A DNA stretch of 64,000 nt from DASUNQ01 sp044866775 (GTDB lineage: Bacteria; Acidobacteriota; Thermoanaerobaculia; Multivoradales; UBA5704): NCBI GenBank assembly GCA_044866775.1, contig JBIOUG010000195.1, positions 62,001-126,000 of the forward strand. Direction: 5' to 3'. The notes under the pieces are model-generated. The model had not been told where the DNA came from and did no database searches. It saw only the letters and a program-made list of their open reading frames with translations. Positions within the stretch are counted from its first letter, which is position 1. Every line of letters starts with the position of its first letter. The position numbers and the translations under genes were made by a program. Positions 9,409 to 16,994 of the stretch are shown in pieces.

Positions 9409-9990
9409 TCAGAACGCGCGCGCGAGGAAGGAGTCCAGCACCGCGGCGGCCGGTCCGTCGCGCGGTGAAACACCGCTCCGGAGAGCCCGCACCAACGCCT
9501 CGGCCTCCTGTGGGTCGAGGATCGCCTCGACACCTTTGATTCCCGGAGGTGCGTTGTCGAGCACCATGAACGAGACCCAGCTCCCGTCCCGCTGCCCCTG
9601 AGTGACGGCCGGTAAGGCGGCGGCCTGGAGCATCGCGTGCAGCTCGTCGACCGTGACGACGAAGCTCTCGATGCGCGGCAGCTCGTCGTTACCGTAGTCG
9701 ATGCCGGCCTTGCGTAGACCGCCAAACGCCTGGAGATCGATCAGGCGACCGATCGCGCCGAACACCACCGTCGGGACTGGCTTGGTCTGCTCGCCCAGGT
9801 AGGTGAGCTTGACCTGCACGTGCGACAGCCGCGCCGGGGGCCGCCGGGTGAACTCTGAATAGGGCGACTGCGGCAACGGGCTCACGGCGCGCGGCGGCCC
9901 CGGCACCGGCGGCGGTGCCGCCGTGCGGCACCCGCAGAGGGCCGCGAGGAGCAGTGCCGTTCCTGCGCGTCCCAGTCGAGTCGATGGCAT
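9409..9990 (-). CDS. Putative lipoprotein of unknown function
   Basis: 193 residues. A lipoprotein signal is visible: GTALLLAALCGC, with lipobox LAALC and Cys at about residue 20, then a Pro-rich linker (RTAAPPPVPGPPRAV). The mature part contains LSHVQVKLTYLGEQTKPVPTV and a regular alpha/beta pattern, but I recognise no family. Start ATG has AGGAGGGAG eight bases upstream. It follows two other exported proteins on the same strand with only 12 bases between stop and start, so these may be co-transcribed. It converges with fabF. Confidence 0.7.
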   Translation of the reverse strand: MPSTRLGRAGTALLLAALCGCRTAAPPPVPGPPRAVSPLPQSPYSEFTRRPPARLSHVQVKLTYLGEQTKPVPTVVFGAIGRLIDLQAFGGLRKAGIDYGNDELPRIESFVVTVDELHAMLQAAALPAVTQGQRDGSWVSFMVLDNAPPGIKGVEAILDPQEAEALVRALRSGVSPRDGPAAAVLDSFLARAF

Positions 9991-10002
9991 CGTCGCTCCC
10001 TC

Positions 10003-10758
10003 CTATCGGCCGGGCAGGTCGAAGTCGTGGGTCTCCGCCCAGCGATCCACCGCGGCGCTGAAGCCTTCGCTGGGCTGATCCGAGGTGCCGGTGAACCTCG
10101 ATGTTCCAGGACTTCCGGCGGCCTGCTCCGCGGCGCTCTTGGCGAACTCCCAGGTGAGGCAGCCGAAGTAGTGCCCCGCATCTTCGCCGCGGGCGCAGAA
10201 GGCGCAGATCTCGAACTTGTAGAGCACGTCGGCGATGCGGGGGAACCCGCGGTCGCCGCCCCCCGTCCGGGGTGTGTCCGTGGTCGTCGACGCGACCACG
10301 GTCCCGTTCGACTCGCCCTGGATGCCGCCCCCGCTGTCCTGATAGTAGGGCGTGGTGTCGTCTTCGACGTGGTCGAGGTAGGTGCTGGACTCGTCGGCCC
10401 GCGTGCCGGGCAGGTCGCTGATCGCGTCATCGTCGCGGTACTCGTAGCCGTCGAAGTAATCGCCGGGGTCGAGGGGCACGCCATCGGCGAACATCTGACA
10501 GGTCTGGATCAGGGCAATCTGTTCGCACGGCGTCGTCAGCTCCGAGCGCTCCGGGTGGAACTCGAAGGACACCTGATTGGTGTCGCCCGCCGCTGGGGTC
10601 GCGGCCCCCTGGTCCTGCGATCCTTCCCAGGGCGTTCCCTGCACCTGCGCCAGGGCGCGGCCGGAGAGCAGAGTCGCCAGACTCGCAGCCAGGACGAGCG
10701 TGCCTCGCCGCGCTCGGCTAGTCGGTCTCGCGGAGGGTATAGCTCGCCTTGCACGCAT
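10003..10758 (-). CDS. Secreted hypothetical protein
   Basis: 251 residues from ATG 10758 (GGAG lies nine bases before it; an ATG at 10773 in the same frame is the alternative). After a basic N-terminus comes a signal segment GTLVLAASLATLLSGRALA. The mature protein is acidic and polar, with an Asp/Tyr-rich stretch (DYFDGYEYRDDDAISD) and scattered Cys (TPCEQIALIQTCQMF, EICAFCARGED). No known domain is recognised. Its 5' end overlaps the preceding gene by about 40 bases, implying coupled translation. Confidence 0.65.
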   Translation of the reverse strand: MRARRAIPSARPTSRARRGTLVLAASLATLLSGRALAQVQGTPWEGSQDQGAATPAAGDTNQVSFEFHPERSELTTPCEQIALIQTCQMFADGVPLDPGDYFDGYEYRDDDAISDLPGTRADESSTYLDHVEDDTTPYYQDSGGGIQGESNGTVVASTTTDTPRTGGGDRGFPRIADVLYKFEICAFCARGEDAGHYFGCLTWEFAKSAAEQAAGSPGTSRFTGTSDQPSEGFSAAVDRWAETHDFDLPGR

Positions 10759-11188
10759 CGGCGGCCGCTCCATCGCAGTCCACGGCGATCTTCACCACGT
10801 CCCGGCGGTTGATCGTGCGTGGCGTGTTCGGCGGGATCGGCCCGACGTTCCTGACCGCGCCGCCGACGACCGTGATCTTGAACGTAAACGGGCAGACCCC
10901 TTTGTTGCTCACGGTGAGATTGATGTCGTGGTTGTCCTCGCTGTCATAGATGTCGAAGTCCGCCGTGTTGCACTTGACGTCCCATTCGCGCCGCACGTCC
11001 TCCACGGCGAGCCTGCTGAAGTCCGTGATGAGCTGCGGCCAGGTGCGCCCGAGCTCGACGGTGCCTTCGGGTGACGGCCGCTTCTCCTTCACCGCGGCGA
11101 CCTCCTGCGCCGCCGCCGCTCCAATCCCGCCGAGCAGCGCGGCGACAATGCCCACGAGCACTCCAATCCGCGATACGCGCATCGTCAT
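10718..11188 (-). CDS. Secreted hypothetical protein with conserved Cys
   Basis: 156 residues from ATG 11188, chosen because AAGGAGG lies six bases upstream; an in-frame ATG at 11275 lacks a site. A signal peptide (IGVLVGIVAALLGGIGAAAA) leads into a beta-rich domain: WDVKCNTADFDIYDSEDNHD, LTVSNKGVCPFTFKITVVGG, PPNTPRTINRRDV. The pattern of Cys pairs and alternating strands resembles an immunoglobulin-like or jelly-roll extracellular domain, but I cannot name the family. First gene of a three-gene minus-strand set of exported proteins. Confidence 0.68.
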   Translation of the reverse strand: MTMRVSRIGVLVGIVAALLGGIGAAAAQEVAAVKEKRPSPEGTVELGRTWPQLITDFSRLAVEDVRREWDVKCNTADFDIYDSEDNHDINLTVSNKGVCPFTFKITVVGGAVRNVGPIPPNTPRTINRRDVVKIAVDCDGAAADACKASYTLRETD

Positions 11189-11279
11189 CTCTCTCCTCCT
11201 TTTCACCCGGTGTACGGCTCGGCCGGGCTCTCGGAAGGAGATTCGCCGGAAGACGACAGACTCTGACAAGGGCACTGCC

Positions 11280-13499
11280 TTAGAGAGGTGAGCTGGAGCG
11301 GCGGCTCGTATCCCGCAGGTCTGTGCCGAGCCACCGGTCGAAGAACTCGGTCATCCGCGTGTAGAAGTGGCGCTGGGCGGCGTCGCCCATGCCGTGCTTC
11401 TGGTTGGGGTAGAAGGCCTGCTCGAAGGGGCGGGCGGCCTCGACGAGCTGGTCGCTGAAGACGATCGAGTTCTGCGGGTGGACGTTGTCGTCGCCGGTGC
11501 CGTGGACCAAGAGGAGGTGGTCGGCGAGCCTGGCGGCGTGGGTGAGGGGGGAGGAGGCCGCGTAGCCCTCCGGGTTGTCGCGCGGGTGGTCGAGGTAGCG
11601 CTCGGTCCAGATGGTGTCGTAGAGCTGCCAGTCGGTCGGCGGCGCGCCGGCGACGCCCGCCTTCCAGACCCCCGGGCGGTTGAGCAGCGAGTAGAGCGTG
11701 TTGGCGCCGCCGCCCGACCATCCCCAGAGGCCGATGCGCGCCGGGTCCACCCAGCCGAGGCCCTTCAGGTACTCGACGCCCGCGAGCTGCCCGGCCAGCT
11801 CCAGCTCACCGAAGCGGCGATGGAGGCGGTCCTTGCCGGCGCGGCCGAAGAAGAGCGAGGCCTGGTTGTCGACCGAGAGCACCGCGTAGCCGCGCTGCGC
11901 CATCGCGCGGTGCCAGAGGCCGCGCAAGGTCCCTTCCCAGCGGTTGACGACCACCTGCGAGGCCGGCCCGCCGTAGTGGTACATCAGGACCGGCCAGCGC
12001 CGCGCCGGGTCGAAGCCGGCGGGTTTCAGCAGCCGCGCCGGGAGCTGCGCGCCCTCGGGCCCGGGGATGGTGAAGAGCTCCCATCGCGCGACGGCGGCCG
12101 GATCGAAGAGCGGCGGCGCCGACGGCAGGACCGCCACCTCGCTGCCGTCGCGGCGGCGCACGGCCTGCCTCTCCGGAGTGCCGAGGTCGCTCCAGCCGTG
12201 TACCCATAACCCGCCGCGCGGCGCCACGCGCGCCGTGTTCCACCCCGCCCGCAGCGTCAGGCTCTCGGCGTCGCCGTCGAAGCGAACGCGCAGCACCTGA
12301 CGCTCCGCCGGTCCGAGTCCGGCCGTGTGAAAGGCAGTCACCACGACGTCGCCGCGCTCCTCGTCCACCGCCTCGACGGAGGTGACCGTCCAACCCTCGG
12401 GTGTCAGCGCGCGCAGGCGGCTGCCGTCGGCAGCGTGCAGGTAGAGGCGGCGGTAGCCCTCGTGCTCGGCGCCCCACAGGAACCGGCCGTCGGCGAGGAA
12501 GCGGAAATCGCTCTCGAGCTCCACCCAGGTCGGCCACTCCTGCGCGTGGAGCGGCGCGCAGCGCCCGTCCGCGGCGCCGCAGAGGAGGAGCGTCAGGCGC
12601 GTCTGCTCGCGGTTCAAGAGCTGCACCGCGACCCGCTCGCCTCCCGGCGCCCAGTCGACCCGCGCCAGGTAGTCGTCCGGCGCCCCGCCGGTCGCGAGCC
12701 AGGTCGTGGCGCCGCTCGCCAGCTCCAGCACCCCCACCCGCACCAGCGGGTTGGCCTCGCCGGCCTTGGGGTACTTCTGCCACCGCACCTGCGGGTACTT
12801 GGGCAGCTCGTCGACCAGCGGATAGACGGAAACCGGCGACTCGTCGAACCGGTAGTAGGCGATCCGCCCGCCGTCCGGGCTCCACCAGAACCCCGTCGCA
12901 TCGCGGTTCCAGAGCTCCTCCCAGTACACCCAGTCGGTCGTCCCGTTGAGGATCCGGTTCTCCTCCCCGTCCGCCGTCAACGCCCGCTCCCGCCGCGTCG
13001 CCAGCTCGAGCACGTGGAGGTCGAAGTCGCGCACGAACGCGAGCCTCCCGCCGTCCGGCGAGAACGCCGGCTCGGTCTCCTCCTCCGTCGTCTTCGTCAG
13101 CCGCTCGAGCTTCCGCCCCGTGAGGGTCAACAGATAGAAATCCCCGTCCGACACCACCAGCAGCCCGTCGCTCCGCGGCGACCACACCACCTCGTCGATC
13201 CCGAACCCCTCCTCCTGCCCAACAGTCCGCAACACCTCCTCGCTCCGCCCCGTCCCCCCGTCGAGCACCCACAGCGCCTCGCCCCCGTCGTCCTTCCACA
13301 CATAGGCGAGCCGCGCCCCATCCGGCGACCACGCAAGCTGAGTCGGCTGCCTCCCTCCCGCCCCCTCCTCGAACACGAGGTCGAGCGTCAGCTCCCGGAC
13401 CGGCGCCGCTGTTCCGTTCTCCCGTGCAAGGAGCGCGGACGAAGAACCGACGACAACGAGTACAAGAAAGACGGCTGGGTAGGGAAGGCGGGTCTGCAT
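11280..13499 (-). CDS. S9 family dipeptidyl peptidase IV-like protease
   Basis: 739 residues from ATG 13499, preceded by GAGGAG six bases away. A signal peptide (PYPAVFLVLVVVGSSSALLA) indicates export. Residues about 60-480 form the DPPIV N-terminal beta-propeller (repeated WSPDG motifs), and the C-terminal alpha/beta hydrolase carries GWSGGGAN with Ser at about 595, Asp in HGTGDDNVHP and His in NQKHGM at about 702. Usual family members have GWSYGG; the Gly for Tyr change is a small deviation. It probably cleaves N-terminal dipeptides (Xaa-Pro) from peptides in the periplasm. Confidence 0.92.
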   Translation of the reverse strand: MQTRLPYPAVFLVLVVVGSSSALLARENGTAAPVRELTLDLVFEEGAGGRQPTQLAWSPDGARLAYVWKDDGGEALWVLDGGTGRSEEVLRTVGQEEGFGIDEVVWSPRSDGLLVVSDGDFYLLTLTGRKLERLTKTTEEETEPAFSPDGGRLAFVRDFDLHVLELATRRERALTADGEENRILNGTTDWVYWEELWNRDATGFWWSPDGGRIAYYRFDESPVSVYPLVDELPKYPQVRWQKYPKAGEANPLVRVGVLELASGATTWLATGGAPDDYLARVDWAPGGERVAVQLLNREQTRLTLLLCGAADGRCAPLHAQEWPTWVELESDFRFLADGRFLWGAEHEGYRRLYLHAADGSRLRALTPEGWTVTSVEAVDEERGDVVVTAFHTAGLGPAERQVLRVRFDGDAESLTLRAGWNTARVAPRGGLWVHGWSDLGTPERQAVRRRDGSEVAVLPSAPPLFDPAAVARWELFTIPGPEGAQLPARLLKPAGFDPARRWPVLMYHYGGPASQVVVNRWEGTLRGLWHRAMAQRGYAVLSVDNQASLFFGRAGKDRLHRRFGELELAGQLAGVEYLKGLGWVDPARIGLWGWSGGGANTLYSLLNRPGVWKAGVAGAPPTDWQLYDTIWTERYLDHPRDNPEGYAASSPLTHAARLADHLLLVHGTGDDNVHPQNSIVFSDQLVEAARPFEQAFYPNQKHGMGDAAQRHFYTRMTEFFDRWLGTDLRDTSRRSSSPL

Positions 13500-13727
13500 A
13501 GGCTCTCCTCGCGCGGGGAGTCTAGTGGGACTCCACGTGTGGCCACAGTCCCAGGCCCGTGGGCCGCAACGGCGCACGCCGGTCTCCGGGCCCCACACCG
13601 GACCGCCCGACGACGCGCCAACCCTGGTCGCGTGCTCGCCAACCCAGCAACCCAGGCATGCTGCAACCTTTCTCCCGCCACCCCCGTAGTCCACCCCGTA
13701 GGGACGCACCCAGACGAGGAGACCCTC

Positions 13728-14915
13728 ATGACCAGAACCAGAACGCGCCGCAGGCCCGCTCTCCGAGCGGCCTTTCTCTGCCTGCTCGCCGCCGGCGCCA
13801 CCGCCGCCGCCGCCGAGCCCCTGACCAAGAACGTCCGCCGCGCCTTCCCCGCGAGCCACGCCCACGCTCTCCGCCTCGCCAACCTCGCCGGCCGCATCGA
13901 GCTCGTCCCCGCCCAGGGCAACGAGGTCGTGGTCGACGCCACCGTCCACGCCGAGGGCAAGAGCGCCGCCGAGAGCAAGAAGCTCCTGGCCGCCATGGAC
14001 TGGGTCAAGGCGCGCGACAAGAAGGGCCGCGAGGAGTGGACCCTCTCCTACCCGGTTGACGACTACGACTCCTTCGCCTACCCGCGCCCCGGCCGCGACG
14101 AGATCAGCTTCCTCGGCATCGACCTCGGCCACACCAGCAGCACCTACCGCGGTGAGCGGGTCCGCATCTACTCCCGCCGCCGCGCCACCGTGCCCACCCT
14201 CTTCGCCAACCTGCGCATCGCCGTGCCGCACAACGCCAACCTCGCGGTGCGCAACGTCGTCGGCAACGTTCGCGGCGGCGCCCTCCAAGGCACGCTCCTG
14301 GTCGACACCGGGAGCGGCGACGTCCAGCTCGCCGGCTTCGCCGGCACCCTCGACGTCGACACCGGCTCGGGCGACGTCACCATCGGCTCGACGCGCGGCG
14401 AGACCCGGGTCGACACCGGCTCGGGCGACGTCGTGGTGCAGCGCTGGGTCGGCAACGGCTCGATCGACACCGGCTCGGGCGACGTGTCGGTGGCGCAGGC
14501 CTCGGCCGGGAAGCTCTCGATCGACACCGGCTCGGGCGACGTCACCGTCAAGGGCGGCGCCGTGGCGACGCTCCTCGCCGACACCGGCTCGGGATCGATC
14601 CGCGTGCTCGGCGTCGAGGTCGAGGAGGTCAACGCCGACACCGGCTCGGGCGACGTCGTCATCGAGACCTCGCTGGCGCAGACGCGCCGGATCGTCGCCG
14701 ACACCGGCAGCGGCGACGTGCGCGTGATCGCTGGCCCGGGAGCGTCCTTCGACATGGAGGCGAGCCAGGGGAGCGGCGACGTCATCGTCGGCTACCCCGA
14801 CGCGCACCTCCGCAAGGACGGCCGCAAGGTGGTGGGGGCGGTGCGCGGCAACGGCCGCACCAAGATCCGCTGCGACACCGGCAGCGGCGACTGCGAGATC
14901 GGGCCGCGCGGCTGA
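13728..14915 (+). CDS. DUF4097-type beta-helix protein with DTGSGDV repeats
   Basis: 395 residues. A signal peptide (ALRAAFLCLLAAGATAAAA) is followed by a polar domain, and from about residue 190 by a run of short repeats, each with DTGSGDV or DTGSGSI, at least eight in a row with spacings of about 15-23 residues. This is the DUF4097 / putative adhesin pattern expected to form a right-handed parallel beta-helix with the Gly-Ser-Gly-Asp turns stacked. The function is unknown; cell-surface or periplasmic location is inferred. A strong terminator follows the stop. Confidence 0.85.
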   Translation: MTRTRTRRRPALRAAFLCLLAAGATAAAAEPLTKNVRRAFPASHAHALRLANLAGRIELVPAQGNEVVVDATVHAEGKSAAESKKLLAAMDWVKARDKKGREEWTLSYPVDDYDSFAYPRPGRDEISFLGIDLGHTSSTYRGERVRIYSRRRATVPTLFANLRIAVPHNANLAVRNVVGNVRGGALQGTLLVDTGSGDVQLAGFAGTLDVDTGSGDVTIGSTRGETRVDTGSGDVVVQRWVGNGSIDTGSGDVSVAQASAGKLSIDTGSGDVTVKGGAVATLLADTGSGSIRVLGVEVEEVNADTGSGDVVIETSLAQTRRIVADTGSGDVRVIAGPGASFDMEASQGSGDVIVGYPDAHLRKDGRKVVGAVRGNGRTKIRCDTGSGDCEIGPRG

Positions 14916-14941
14916 CCCGCGCGCGACCCTCGTTTCGTGGC

Positions 14942-14970
14942 AAACGCCCGGCCTGACCGCCGGGCGTTTT
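14942..14970. terminator. Bidirectional rho-independent terminator
   Basis: Perfect 11-base stem AAACGCCCGGC / GCCGGGCGTTT with a 6-base loop, flanked by T on the plus strand and by T on the minus strand. It lies between the convergent stops of the DUF4097 gene and ETF-QO and touches the ETF-QO stop codon. Confidence 0.85.
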
Positions 14971-16655
14971 CACATCTTGCTGTAGTTGGGCCCGCCGCCG
15001 CCCTCGGGAGGCACCCAGGTGATGATCCCGTACGGGTCCATGACGTCGCAGGTCTTGCAGTGCACGCAGTTGCTGGCGTTGATCTGCAGGCGCTCGCCGG
15101 TCGGCGAGGCCGGGTCGCCGATCCACTCGTAGACCGCGGCGGGGCAGAAGCGGGTGCAGGGGTTGGCGTACTCGACGGCGCACTGATAGATGCAGACGTC
15201 GGTGTCGTGCACGATCAGGTGGACCGGCTGGTCCTCCTCGTGCGCGGTGCCGGAGTTGTAGACGTCGGCCAGGCGGTCGAAGGTGAGCCGGCCGTCGGGG
15301 CGCAGCGGCTCGTCGGGGCGGAGGCGCGCGCCTTCGGGGGTGTCGAGCGGCACCATCCGCGCGTGGCCGGGGCGGGTCTCCAGCCGGTCGCGGAACCCCC
15401 AGCCGCGGCCGCCGGTGACCAGGCCGATGCCGGCCTGGAACATGCCGGCGAGGACGCCGCGGTCGAAGGCTTGGTGGAAGTTGCGCACCGGCCAGAGCTC
15501 CTCGCGGATCCAGCTCTCCTCGATCCGCCGCTCGTAGCCGGCGAGCTGGGCGGTGTCGAGGCGGCCGGCGCGCAGGCCCGCGAAGATCGTCTCCGCCGCC
15601 AGCATTCCCGACTTCATCGCCAGGTGGATGCCCTTCAAGCGCTGGCTGTTGAGGAGACTGCCCGAGTCGCCGGCGATGAGGAAGCCGTCGCCGGCGAGAC
15701 GCGGCATCGCCCACCAGCCGCCCTCGGGGATCGCCTTGGCGCCGTAGAAGGCCATGCGGCCGCCGTCGAGCAGGCGCCGCACCTCGGGGTGGGTCTTGAA
15801 GCGCTGGAAGAGGACGTGCGGGTCGAGCCAGGGGTTCTCGTAGTCGAGGCCCACGACCAGGCCGACGATGGCCTGATCGCCCTGCATCCCGTAGACGAAG
15901 CCGCCGCCGAAGGTCTTGAGATCGAGCGGCCAGCCCATGGTGTGCATCACCTGGCCCGGCGCGAGGCGGCCGTGCGGCAGGTCCCAGACTTCCTTGAGAC
16001 CGATCGAGTAGACCTGCGGGTTCTTCCCCGCCGCCAGGCCGAGCCGCTCCTCGAGCTGCTTCGCGAGCGTGCCGCGCGGTCCTTCGCCGAGCACCGTGAC
16101 CTTGGCGCGGATGTCCACTCCCGGCTCGTAGTTCGCCTTCTTCCGGCCGTCCCGGCCGACGCCCTTCTCGCCGGTGCGGACTCCGACCACGCGCTCGCCT
16201 TCGAGCAGCGCCTCGACGGCCGCGGTCTCGAAGAAGAGGTCGACCCCGGCGGCCTCGACCTTCGGCGCCATCCACTTGACCAGCTTGCCGAGCGAGGCGA
16301 CGTAGTTGCCTTCGTTCTCGAGCGGCGGCGGGATGGGGAGCGGGAGCGCGCGCTTCTCGGTCAGCCAGAGGAGGCGCTCGTGCTCGACCGCCCCCTCGAA
16401 CGGCGCCTGCCGCCAGTCGTCGGGGAACAGCTCGCGGAAGGCGCGCGGGTCGACGACGGCGCCGGAGAGAGCGTGGCTGCCGAGCTCTTTGCCCTTCTCG
16501 AGGACGGCGATCGACACCTCGAGCTTCTCGCCCTCCGCGGCGTGCGCGTTGTGCGCGGTCACCAGCCGCGCCAGCTGGTACGCCCCGGCCAGGCTGGCCG
16601 GCCCGGCGCCGACGAACAGCACGTCCAGCTCGAGGGTCTCGCGCTCGTGGTCCAT
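14970..16655 (-). CDS. Electron-transfer flavoprotein:ubiquinone oxidoreductase
   Basis: 561 residues, normal for the family. It passes electrons from ETF (fatty acid and amino acid oxidation) to membrane quinone. The FAD site is at the N-terminus (DVLFVGAGPASLAGAYQLARL), GGGFVYGMQGDQAIVGLVVGLDYENP is the conserved mid-region, and the C-terminus carries the 4Fe-4S ligands in CTRFCPAAVYEW and NCVHCKTCDVMDPYG followed by ITWVPPEGGGGPNY. No etfAB lies in the window. Start ATG 16655 gives the family N-terminus; its ribosome site is weak. Confidence 0.95.
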   Translation of the reverse strand: MDHERETLELDVLFVGAGPASLAGAYQLARLVTAHNAHAAEGEKLEVSIAVLEKGKELGSHALSGAVVDPRAFRELFPDDWRQAPFEGAVEHERLLWLTEKRALPLPIPPPLENEGNYVASLGKLVKWMAPKVEAAGVDLFFETAAVEALLEGERVVGVRTGEKGVGRDGRKKANYEPGVDIRAKVTVLGEGPRGTLAKQLEERLGLAAGKNPQVYSIGLKEVWDLPHGRLAPGQVMHTMGWPLDLKTFGGGFVYGMQGDQAIVGLVVGLDYENPWLDPHVLFQRFKTHPEVRRLLDGGRMAFYGAKAIPEGGWWAMPRLAGDGFLIAGDSGSLLNSQRLKGIHLAMKSGMLAAETIFAGLRAGRLDTAQLAGYERRIEESWIREELWPVRNFHQAFDRGVLAGMFQAGIGLVTGGRGWGFRDRLETRPGHARMVPLDTPEGARLRPDEPLRPDGRLTFDRLADVYNSGTAHEEDQPVHLIVHDTDVCIYQCAVEYANPCTRFCPAAVYEWIGDPASPTGERLQINASNCVHCKTCDVMDPYGIITWVPPEGGGGPNYSKM

Positions 16656-16763
16656 ACGCTCGCTCAGGTGCTGCTTCCTCCGATCGAAACGTTCTCTTCC
16701 CCGGGAAAGCGGCCGGAAGGCCGCGCGGATGCTAGCACGGGGCCGGCGGCCGTCCGGCGCGGC

Positions 16764-16793
16764 TTGACAGCTTCGGCGCGGCGCTGCTCTAAT
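16764..16793 (+). promoter_or_regulatory. Promoter of the aro-his leader
   Basis: TTGACA at 16764-16769 (perfect), 18-base spacer, TCTAAT at 16788-16793 with TGC just before it (extended -10). Predicted start near 16800, about 18 bases before the leader peptide ATG. Confidence 0.75.
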
Positions 16794-16817
16794 CGCAGTG
16801 TTCGACCGAGAGCCCCG

Positions 16818-16898
16818 ATGCGCACCGCGACCACCCCGCCGCCTGTTGTTGCCGCCGCCGCGGCGTGGCGCTGGTTCGCGCATCACCACGCTCTCTGA
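16818..16898 (+). CDS. Leader peptide with Trp, Phe and His codons
   Basis: 26 codons, ATG to TGA. The peptide has a bland start (Thr, Pro, Val, then five Ala) and then WRWFAHHH at residues 17-24: two Trp, one Phe and three consecutive His codons just before the stop, a composition expected by chance very rarely. It lies between a good promoter and a classic terminator in front of aroDE-his, so it is read as the sensor of a transcription attenuator, like the His-run leader of hisGDCBHAFI or the Trp leader of trpE in enterobacteria, but with mixed amino acids. The ribosome site is weak (CGAGAG). Confidence 0.8.
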   Translation: MRTATTPPPVVAAAAAWRWFAHHHAL

Positions 16899-16985
16899 GC
16901 CGGGACGCGCGTCCCGGCCCCTGGGCCCGGGACGAGCGACAGCCTGACCGACACGCCGCCTCCTTCCGGGCCCTCCGGAAGGAGG
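16899..16985 (+). promoter_or_regulatory. Attenuator with mutually exclusive RNA hairpins
   Basis: Segments: 1 (16899-16906) pairs with 2 (16911-16918) as GCCGGGAC/GTCCCGGC; 2 can instead pair with 3 (16927-16933, CCGGGAC); 3 (16923-16930, GGGCCCGG) can pair perfectly with 16966-16973 in the 5' arm of the terminator. A ribosome stalled on Trp, Phe or His codons leaves 1:2 free to form and 3 free to hold the terminator open; a ribosome reaching the leader stop covers segment 1, so 2:3 and the terminator form. The logic is inferred from base pairing only. Confidence 0.7.
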
Positions 16986-16994
16986 TTTTCGTTT
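16959..16994 (+). terminator. Attenuator terminator overlapping the aroDE ribosome site
   Basis: Perfect 11-base stem CCTCCTTCCGG / CCGGAAGGAGG with a 5-base loop, followed by TTTTCGTTT. The 3' arm contains AAGGAGG, the only ribosome binding site for the TTG start at 16993, so the hairpin would block both transcription and translation. Confidence 0.85.

Noticed and set aside
13500..14807. Extension of the S9 peptidase frame far upstream on the minus strand
   Set aside because: It lies antisense to the DUF4097 gene, reads as Val/Asp/Gly repeats, and the signal peptide start at 13499 has a good ribosome site.
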